Of a stretch of DNA of 55,338 nucleotides, positions 49,680 through 55,338 are shown piece by piece. Positions within the stretch are counted from its first letter, which is position 1; every line of letters begins with the position of its first letter. The DNA comes from an uncultured Acetatifactor sp. (GTDB lineage: Bacteria > Bacillota > Clostridia > Lachnospirales > Lachnospiraceae): assembly GCF_910585425.1 (NCBI RefSeq), contig NZ_CAJUCP010000037.1:1-55338 (forward strand), given 5' to 3'. The notes under the pieces were generated by a model, which did not search any database, was not told the DNA's origin, and saw nothing but the letters and a program-made list of their open reading frames with translations. Both the position numbers and the translations under genes were made by a program.

Positions 49680-50063
49680 CTAATCTTCCCCTTCGTCCCC
49701 CATGTCCAGCAGCGTCCGCAGGATTTCCTGCAGCTCCTGGCCTGTCATCCCGGCTATCCTGGCGGCGCTCACCGCCTCCATCAGGGCCTCCTCCACTCTG
49801 CGAAGATGCTGTTCCTTCAGCATCTCGCTGTTCTGGGCGTTCACATAGAAGCCCTTGCCCTGGACCGCTGTCACAAGCCCCTCCTCCGCCAACTGTTCAT
49901 AGGCCTTCATGGTGGTGATGACGCTGATCCGCAGGTCCTTCGCCAGGCCCCGGATGGACGGGAGATATTCCCCTTCCCTCAGCTTGCCCGACAGGATATC
50001 CGCCTTTAGCTGCTCCGCAATCTGCTGGTATATGGGGACTCCTGAATTCTGCAATAGTTTCAA
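49680..50063 (-). CDS. GntR-family regulator, YtrA subfamily
   Basis: Short GntR protein of 127 residues: winged HTH (PIYQQIAEQLKADILSGKLREGEYLPSIRGLAKDLRISVITTMKAYEQL) with a short C-terminal dimerisation helix and no effector domain, the mark of YtrA-type repressors. The start is a TTG at 50063 behind GAGAGGA; no ATG is available in frame. It heads a four-gene ABC operon and probably represses it. Confidence 0.88.
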   Translation of the reverse strand: MKLLQNSGVPIYQQIAEQLKADILSGKLREGEYLPSIRGLAKDLRISVITTMKAYEQLAEEGLVTAVQGKGFYVNAQNSEMLKEQHLRRVEEALMEAVSAARIAGMTGQELQEILRTLLDMGDEGED

Positions 50064-50096
50064 ATCGGCATCGTCCTCTCATCTGTTTATATGTTA

Positions 50097-50125
50097 TATA
50101 TACACCATAATCAGTTGTGTGTCAA
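50097..50125 (-). promoter_or_regulatory. Promoter of the GntR/ABC operon
   Basis: On the minus strand TTGACA (50120-50125) and TATATA (50097-50102) are 17 bp apart. An imperfect palindrome (GTGTATATA...CATATAAAC) overlaps the -10 and start, suited to autorepression by the YtrA-type protein. Confidence 0.7.
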
Positions 50126-50139
50126 TGGGAAAATAAAAG

Positions 50140-52026
50140 TTAATATGAAATTTTCAGGATAAAGCCGATGCCCTCCACGCTGCCGCCGGCCTCAATATGG
50201 CCATTGTAGTCCATATGGGATATGGTCAGGACAGTCCCCTGGACCTGGCAGTTCCCGTTCCAGCCGTTCTGGAGAGCGATTTCGTCCTGGAAGGTCAGCG
50301 TGATCTCCCAGACGTCACTGGCCGTATCCGAAGCGTTGGCGATGGCTGCTTCGTACTGGTAGTATGTCCCGTCCTCCTGCTCCCAGGAGTTCACGATCCT
50401 GGCCGTCACTGTCAGGCCGTCCGGGCTCTGGATCTCCGGGGCCGGTTGGCCGCCTGTCCCTCCGGGCATCTGCGCAGGTCCCTTATCCCCGGCGGGCGGG
50501 CTGCCGTCTGCCCCGGTGCCGCCTTTCGTACTTCCTCCCACGCTGCCCTCTTCGGTGCCACCGGCCGTTCCATTGCTGTCCCTGCTGCCCGGGCTGCTGT
50601 CCGCACCCTCCCCTCCTGCGCCTGCGCCGTTGCCCTGCTTTCCTGCATTCCCTTCGCTTCCCAGCATATCCAGCAGCCATCTGCCGGAGTCGCTTAAGTC
50701 CTCCCATGCGAAGCCGCTGTCCTTGCCGCAGCCGTTTCTCAGAATCGCGGAGGTCTCCGCCTTGTCCGACAGGTTCCAGGCCACATAGCTGATGCCGCAG
50801 TCGTCCATGACCCGCACCCATTCCGCCGCCTGTGCCGCGTCGATTCCGCCATTGCCGCTGGCATCGCAGATGCCGTATTCCGAAACAAAGACAGGCAGGC
50901 CATCGGCTACCGCCTGCACCATGGCACCCCGGAGGGAATCCTTATGGGTGGCGGCATAGAAGTGCAGGGTGTACATGATATTGCCATATCCCGTGATGGG
51001 GTCTGCCGCCGCCTGATCCACTTGCTGTGACCAGTTAGGCGTGCCCACCAGGATGATGCCGTCCTCGTCCTTCTCCCGGATGGCGGCTATGACCTGTTCC
51101 GCATAGGATTTTATCTCTGCCCAGGAGGTGGCTCCGTTGGGCTCATTGCAGATTTCATATATTACATTATCGTAGTCGGCATATTCCGCCGACATCTCCC
51201 GGAAGAACGCCTCCGCCTCCTCCAGATAGGCATTGGGATTCCCATCCGACAGGATGTGCCAGTCGATGATGACATAGAGCCCGCAGTCCGTAGCATATTC
51301 CACGCCCTCCCGCACCAATGCCTTCAGAGCATCCTGATTCCCGTCCGTGCAGTATCCGCCGCTCTCCGCGGTGTACACGGCCAGGCGGACTACGTCCATC
51401 CCCCACTCCTCCTTAATCTGCCGGAAGCACGCTTCATTGATGTATTGCGGATACCAGGCCAGGCCGTGGGTGCTGATCCCCCTTAGCTGGACTGGATCGC
51501 CCTCCTCGTCCACCAGTTGCGTCCCCGCCACGGACAGGGCGACGGGCTTCCCTGCGCCGGGATTCGAAGGGGTGCCCGATGCTGCTGTTCCCTCTTTTCC
51601 AGGATTTGTCTCCCTGTCCGGCGCTCCGGCTTCCGTGCCTGTGAATTCTGCCGCTCCGGCCTTCGTACCTGTGCCTCCTGCGCTTCCCGCTTCTGTGTCT
51701 GCTCCTCCGCTCTCCGCGTCTACGCTTCCCGCTTCTGTGCCTACACTTCCCGCCTCTCCAGCCTCCGTACCTGCTCCTCCGATCTCCGCGCCTGCGCTTC
51801 CCGCTTCTGTGCCTACACTTCTCGCCTCTCCAGCCTCCGTACCTGCTCCTCCGATCTCCGCGCCTGTGACCCCTGCACCTCCCGCTTCTGTGCCTGCCCC
51901 TCCGGCCTCCTCCCGGCCAGCCTGCGGGGGCAGAGCCTCTTCTGTCCCCGCACCTGCCCCTCCGCAGCCCGTTGCACAGCATGTCCCTATCAGCAGCACA
52001 AGGCCGCAGATTATAATCCTCCTCAT
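50140..52026 (-). CDS. Surface GH5 glycoside hydrolase (GH5_2-like cellulase) with CBM2-like tail
   Basis: Protein of 628 residues. A signal peptide with Cys at 16, 17 and 21 suggests a lipoprotein, though the lipobox is not ideal. Residues 22-160 are a Gly/Ala/Glu/Thr repeat linker. The GH5 domain (about 163-455) has LRGISTHGLAWYPQYI, the acid/base Glu295 in YEICNEPNG and nucleophile Glu383 in VFVSEYG, close to GH5_2 endoglucanases. After a second Gly/Ser linker, 535-628 resemble CBM2 (WEITLTF, then YNGHIEAGGSVEGIGFIL). It would cut beta-1,4-glucan or glucomannan at the cell surface. GGAGG precedes the ATG at 52026; the ORF from 52263 is not used. Confidence 0.88.
   Translation of the reverse strand: MRRIIICGLVLLIGTCCATGCGGAGAGTEEALPPQAGREEAGGAGTEAGGAGVTGAEIGGAGTEAGEARSVGTEAGSAGAEIGGAGTEAGEAGSVGTEAGSVDAESGGADTEAGSAGGTGTKAGAAEFTGTEAGAPDRETNPGKEGTAASGTPSNPGAGKPVALSVAGTQLVDEEGDPVQLRGISTHGLAWYPQYINEACFRQIKEEWGMDVVRLAVYTAESGGYCTDGNQDALKALVREGVEYATDCGLYVIIDWHILSDGNPNAYLEEAEAFFREMSAEYADYDNVIYEICNEPNGATSWAEIKSYAEQVIAAIREKDEDGIILVGTPNWSQQVDQAAADPITGYGNIMYTLHFYAATHKDSLRGAMVQAVADGLPVFVSEYGICDASGNGGIDAAQAAEWVRVMDDCGISYVAWNLSDKAETSAILRNGCGKDSGFAWEDLSDSGRWLLDMLGSEGNAGKQGNGAGAGGEGADSSPGSRDSNGTAGGTEEGSVGGSTKGGTGADGSPPAGDKGPAQMPGGTGGQPAPEIQSPDGLTVTARIVNSWEQEDGTYYQYEAAIANASDTASDVWEITLTFQDEIALQNGWNGNCQVQGTVLTISHMDYNGHIEAGGSVEGIGFILKISY
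51731..51874 (-). repeat. 72-bp tandem repeats in the GH5 linker
   Basis: Near-identical units begin at 51731 and 51803 with period 72; shorter variants continue on both sides (about 51640-51930). They encode the Thr-Glu-Ala-Gly/Gly-Ala linker. The period is a multiple of 3, so copy number can vary in frame. Confidence 0.75.
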
Positions 52027-52394
52027 GGCATCCGTCCTCCATCTCCATATGCTTTTCCAGGCAGCCATAGTTTTCCCTCCCCATATAACAGAACCCCCCT
52101 GATTGTACCGCATAGCTTCCTTATATTCACGGGCGGCAAAATGTGCCGCCAGACCACGGTGATCTGCCGCCAATCCACGATGCTTTCCCCTCGCGAGTCT
52201 GGTGACCTGGCCCCCACCAACGGTAGTCAGTATAGATTCTAGCAGACCACCACGCTTTGTCAAGCCCGCGGGAAGCCGCCGACCTCCCCATAGGCCTTCC
52301 GATGCACACCTTCCGATATGGCCCTAAGTCCTTGACAGCCCGCGGCCCCATGTCTTATGATATTGGTAACAGAAAATCGCAGAAGGAGGACGCT
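52027..52394. other. Divergent intergenic region of GH5 and aldose epimerase genes
   Basis: 368 bp with no supported gene. TTGACA (52332-52337) and TATGAT (52356-52361), 18 bp apart, form the promoter of the epimerase gene. The GH5 promoter must lie around 52040-52140, which is relatively AT-rich, but no clear pair of boxes was found. Confidence 0.5.
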
Positions 52395-53276
52395 ATGTCA
52401 CTTTACGAATTGAAAAACCAAGAAATTTCCATTGCAGTGGAAAGCCTGGGCGCGGAGCTGAAATCTCTGAAGAAGCTGGATACCGGCACGGAATACATGT
52501 GGTGCGCGGACGCCAGGTACTGGAACCGCACCTCCCCCATCCTGTTCCCCTTCGTGGGAAGCGCCAAAGACAAGAAATACCGCACCAAGGGGCAGACCTA
52601 CTCCATGACCCAGCACGGCTTCGCAAGGGACATGGAATTCGAGCTGCTCTCCCGGACGGAGACTGAGCTCTGGTTCGGCCTAGGCTCCAACGAGGAGACC
52701 CTGGAGAAATATCCCTACGCCTTCTTCCTGAAGCTGGGCTATCGCCTGGAGGGGAACAAAGTCGCCGTCCTGTGGCAGGTGGAGAATCCGGGCGCAGAAC
52801 CCCTCCCCTTCTCCATCGGCGGACATCCCGCCTTCAACTGCCCCATCCGGGAGGGAGAGGCGCGCCACGACTATTTCCTGGACTTCGGCGACATAGCCCA
52901 GGTGAACAGCACCAGAATCAGCGAAAACGGGCTGGCCTTAAACGAGAGCGATACCTATCCCCTGGACGGGGGCAGGCTGGCCCTCACGGACTGCCTCTTC
53001 GACCACGACGCGCTGGTCATCGAGGACAATCAGACGGCCACCGTCTCCCTCTGCAGGCCGGATAAGAGCAGCTATATAAAGGTCACAATGGACGCCCCCC
53101 TGTTCGGCGTATGGTCCCCCGCAGGCAGTCCCCCTGCCCCCTTCGTGTGCATCGAGCCCTGGCACGGCAGATGCGACGGCGAGGACTTCACAGGGACCCT
53201 GGAGGAGCGCAAATGGGGCAACCGGATCGCTCCCGGGGAAGTCTGGAATGCCTCCTATACCATAGAAGTATCCTGA
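52395..53276 (+). CDS. Aldose 1-epimerase family protein (LacX-like)
   Basis: Cytoplasmic enzyme of 293 residues of the galactose-mutarotase fold: RTSPILFPFVG, MTQHGFARDMEFEL with the conserved His, SIGGHPAFNCP with the second His, and CIEPWHGRCDG with the catalytic Glu. It interconverts alpha and beta anomers of sugars. AAGGAGG precedes the ATG. It is divergent from the GH5 lipoprotein gene and might process its hexose products. Confidence 0.9.
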   Translation: MSLYELKNQEISIAVESLGAELKSLKKLDTGTEYMWCADARYWNRTSPILFPFVGSAKDKKYRTKGQTYSMTQHGFARDMEFELLSRTETELWFGLGSNEETLEKYPYAFFLKLGYRLEGNKVAVLWQVENPGAEPLPFSIGGHPAFNCPIREGEARHDYFLDFGDIAQVNSTRISENGLALNESDTYPLDGGRLALTDCLFDHDALVIEDNQTATVSLCRPDKSSYIKVTMDAPLFGVWSPAGSPPAPFVCIEPWHGRCDGEDFTGTLEERKWGNRIAPGEVWNASYTIEVS

Positions 53277-53400
53277 AATGCCCCGCCTTCCCGCAGCAGC
53301 CTGCCGGATATGTGCCTGATATGTGCGGCGCTTCCCGCGCTCCCGGCAGGTTCCGGGGAAGCTGACCCAATCTGTCTGAAAACAGCCTGAAATCAAATAC

Positions 53401-53464
53401 CTCGCGGCATTCGCCAGCTGGCTGTGCAGGCACGGCCGCTTGGCTCATTGCTCGCGGGAATAAA
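53401..53464. repeat. REP-like 64-bp repeat, copy B
   Basis: Same unit as 13425-13488 (61 of 64 identical), here intergenic, ending 20 bp before the ribosome site of the glutamine synthetase gene. An additional inverted repeat CCTGCCGG (53300-53307) / CCGGCAGG (53343-53350) lies upstream, after the epimerase gene, and may terminate it. Confidence 0.8.
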
Positions 53465-53495
53465 GTATATGACATGACGAAAAGGAGTTAGCAGC

Positions 53496-54938
53496 ATGGA
53501 TAAGAACACAGCTAAAATCACGGAAATCAGGAACCTGTGCCAGGAAAAGCAGATCCGCATGATCGACTTCAAGATGACGGACATCGACGGCCGCTGGCGG
53601 CACATCACCATCCCGGTGGAGCGGTTCTGCGAGGACACCTTCACCTACGGCATCGGCTTCGACGGCTCCAATTACGGCTACGCGCCCATCGAGAAGAGCG
53701 ACATGGTGTTCCTGCCGGATCCCTCCACCGCCTATGTGGATCCCTTCGCCTCGGTGCCCACCCTGACCATGTGCGGCAATGTATGCACCATCGGCCAGGA
53801 CGGGAACAGGCCTTTCGACCAGTACCCAAAGAACGTCAGCCTCCGCGCCGTAGAATATATGAAGGAAAGCGGCATCGCCGACCGCATGGTGATCGGGCCC
53901 GAGTTCGAGTTCTATCTCTTCGACAGCGCCCGCTTCCAGGTGTCGCCCAGCCAGTGCGGCTACCGCATCGACACCAGGCAGGCGGACTGGAACCACAGCC
54001 TGGACCATCCGGGGAATAACGGCTATGAGGTGTCCCACAAGGGCGGCTACCACATCTCGGCTCCCCAGGACGTGGGCTACGACCTGCGCAGCCGCATGTG
54101 CATGATGCTGGAGGACTGGGGCGTCCGGGTGAAATACCACCACCACGAGGTGGGCGGCCCGGGCCAGATGGAAATCGAGGTGGAGCTGGACGACATGCCC
54201 GCCATGGCGGACAACACCATGATCGTCAAGTACATCATCAAGAACCTGGCTGCCCAGGAGGGAAAGACCGCCACCTTCCTCCCCAAGCCCATCTACCAGG
54301 AGGCGGGCAGCGGCATGCATGTGCATATGCTGCTGTTCAAGAACGGGCTGCCCCTGTTCTATGACGAGGAGGGGTATTCGGAGCTGAGCAGGACGGCCCA
54401 TTATTTCATGGGCGGTCTGCTGAAGCACATCGCCTCCCTGTGCGCCTTCACCAATCCCTCCACCAATTCCTTCAAGCGCCTGGTGCCCGGCTTCGAGGCC
54501 CCGGTGACCGTGGGCTATGCCACCTCCAACCGCAGCGCGGTGATCCGGATCCCGGCCTACGCCAAGTCCCCGGAGACCAAGCGCTTCGAGCTGCGCAATC
54601 CGGATGCCACGGCCAATCCCTATTACGCCTACGCTGCGATCCTCATGGCCGGTCTGGACGGCATCGCGAACAAGATAGACCCGGCGGCAAACGGCTGGGG
54701 GCCTTACGACTTCAATCTCTATACCCTCTCCCTGGAGGAGCAGAAGAAGATCGAGGGTCTGCCCAAATCCCTGGGCGAGGCCCTGGACGCCCTGGAGGCC
54801 GACCACGATTACCTCACAAAGGGCGGCGTGTTCCCCCAGAGGCTGATTGATATCTGGGTGGCCAGGAAGCGGGCGGAGCTGCGGCAGATGGAGCAGATTC
54901 CCCATCCGGCGGAGTTCAATCTGTACTACGACTTGTAA
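53496..54938 (+). CDS. glnA: Glutamine synthetase, type I
   Basis: Protein of 480 residues with GS motifs in order: FDGSNYGYAPIEKSDM (beta-grasp), GPEFEFYLFD (metal Glu), HEVGGPGQMEIE (metal/ATP Glu), SGMHVHM (His for metal and glutamate), NPSTNSFKRLVPGFEAP and NRSAVIRIP (Arg for substrate). It makes glutamine from glutamate, ammonia and ATP. AAAGGAG lies 8 bases before the ATG. A terminator follows, so it is monocistronic. It lies directly after a REP-like repeat, which occupies its promoter-proximal region. Confidence 0.93.
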   Translation: MDKNTAKITEIRNLCQEKQIRMIDFKMTDIDGRWRHITIPVERFCEDTFTYGIGFDGSNYGYAPIEKSDMVFLPDPSTAYVDPFASVPTLTMCGNVCTIGQDGNRPFDQYPKNVSLRAVEYMKESGIADRMVIGPEFEFYLFDSARFQVSPSQCGYRIDTRQADWNHSLDHPGNNGYEVSHKGGYHISAPQDVGYDLRSRMCMMLEDWGVRVKYHHHEVGGPGQMEIEVELDDMPAMADNTMIVKYIIKNLAAQEGKTATFLPKPIYQEAGSGMHVHMLLFKNGLPLFYDEEGYSELSRTAHYFMGGLLKHIASLCAFTNPSTNSFKRLVPGFEAPVTVGYATSNRSAVIRIPAYAKSPETKRFELRNPDATANPYYAYAAILMAGLDGIANKIDPAANGWGPYDFNLYTLSLEEQKKIEGLPKSLGEALDALEADHDYLTKGGVFPQRLIDIWVARKRAELRQMEQIPHPAEFNLYYDL

Positions 54939-54957
54939 TCATTATGGATAAGAGAGT

Positions 54958-54994
54958 GCCGGGAACGGGCAGAGCGCCTGTCCCCGGCCTTTTG
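54958..54994 (+). terminator. Intrinsic terminator of glnA
   Basis: GCCGGG (54958-54963) pairs with CCCGGC (54983-54988), with inner pairing ACGGGCAG/CCTGT, followed by CTTTTGTTT. Confidence 0.8.
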
Positions 54995-55081
54995 TTTCTG
55001 TATTTCCGGAAAATATTTCTCCATGCCCCACCTCTCAGCCGTCAGCCGCAGCCCCCAGGGCGCGCTGTATAAGCCCGGAAA

Positions 55082-55338
55082 CTACCTGGCCGGAATCCGC
55101 AGCACTTGGCCGATGCTCAGCAAGTCGCTTTTAAGCCCGTTCAGGCTCTTGATCGCCTCCACCGTGGTTCCGTATCTACGGGCTATCTGCCATAGGCTGT
55201 CACCGGGGCGCACCGTGTATTCCGTGTACGACGGACCGGACTGGGCCGTGGGTATCCGCAGCACCTGACCCACATCCAGCGCGTCGCTGGTCAGGCCGTT
55301 CAGGCTCTTGATCGCCTCCACCGTGGTCCCGAATCTAC
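55082..55338 (-). CDS. LysM-repeat protein, C-terminal part (runs off the window)
   Basis: The frame is open to the right edge, so the start lies outside. The visible part has the end of one LysM module (RFGTTVEAIKSLNGLTSDALDVGQVLRIP), then a full one (YTVRPGDSLWQIARRYGTTVEAIKSLNGL, ending in IGQVLRIPAR). Such modules bind peptidoglycan or chitin-like glycans and usually sit on cell-wall hydrolases or spore-coat proteins. The near-identical modules point to recent duplication. Confidence 0.85.
   Translation of the reverse strand, partial: RFGTTVEAIKSLNGLTSDALDVGQVLRIPTAQSGPSYTEYTVRPGDSLWQIARRYGTTVEAIKSLNGLKSDLLSIGQVLRIPAR

Noticed and set aside
51640..51930. Tandem repeats considered as a CRISPR-like array
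   Set aside because: The units adjoin without spacers and encode the Gly/Ala/Glu linker of the GH5 protein in frame.
53445..54905. 486-codon frame opposite glnA
   Set aside because: Repeats of Gly/Val/His typical of the GC-rich complement; glnA on the plus strand has all motifs.

Overview
The window looks like a chromosomal segment of a gut-type Lachnospiraceae (Clostridia) bacterium. It is GC-rich (close to 60 % in the core genes), has strong AGGAGG-type ribosome sites and consensus sigma-A promoters, and carries HrcA/CIRCE heat-shock control, an FMN riboswitch on a RibU transporter, many LacI/AraC-controlled sugar genes and a REC-GGDEF protein. No rRNA, tRNA, CRISPR array or complete insertion sequence was seen. 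All assignments come from reading the sequence; no database search was run.

Layout. 1-5.1 kb: a secreted 5'-nucleotidase-like phosphohydrolase, a DUF1266 membrane protein and an ABC exporter. 5.1-11.1 kb: an accessory island of lower GC with a long XRE/TPR-type (RRNPP-like) regulator, a convergent 66-residue secreted peptide, a 23-bp perfect inverted repeat, then a secreted protein resembling lactococcin 972 followed by its typical multi-pass membrane protein and ABC ATPase. 11.1-13.6 kb: decayed DNA (an internally deleted Y-family polymerase, a truncated winged-helix protein entered by a palindromic repeat) and a putative zinc peptidase. 13.6-22.4 kb: GH36 alpha-galactosidase, a lipoprotein/two-permease oligosaccharide importer and two LacI regulators, all leftward. 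22.7-27.3 kb: AzlCD, a RelB/ParE-type toxin-antitoxin pair and a TetR-controlled ABC-2 exporter. 27.3-31.2 kb: a visibly AT-richer heterodimeric ABC exporter abutting a broken gene. 31.7-37.5 kb: a coiled-coil protein with 21-bp repeats, then the beta-mannoside core (two GH130 phosphorylases and an AGE-family epimerase) divergent from an AraC regulator. 37.6-40.6 kb: PAS-array sensor and diguanylate cyclase. 41-47.3 kb: DnaJ-like and Hsp20 chaperones, RibU, a YbaK-like editing protein, a ZIP transporter and an Rpn nuclease. 47.3-50.1 kb: a YtrA-type GntR/ABC operon. 50.1-55.3 kb: a GH5 lipoprotein with a CBM2-like tail, aldose epimerase, glutamine synthetase and the end of a LysM protein.

How it works together. 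GH36, the importer, the AGE epimerase and the two GH130 enzymes form a split beta-(galacto/gluco)mannan pathway: surface cleavage (possibly helped by the GH5 lipoprotein), import, removal of galactose, epimerisation of mannobiose to mannosyl-glucose, and phosphorolysis to mannose-1-phosphate. A 38-bp sequence shared between the promoters of the epimerase operon and of the second lacI gene (30/38 identical, containing TTCTTG direct repeats 20 bp apart) links the two halves and suggests common AraC control. The most unusual unit is the 5.1-11.1 kb island, read here as a peptide-pheromone-controlled lactococcin-972-type bacteriocin system.
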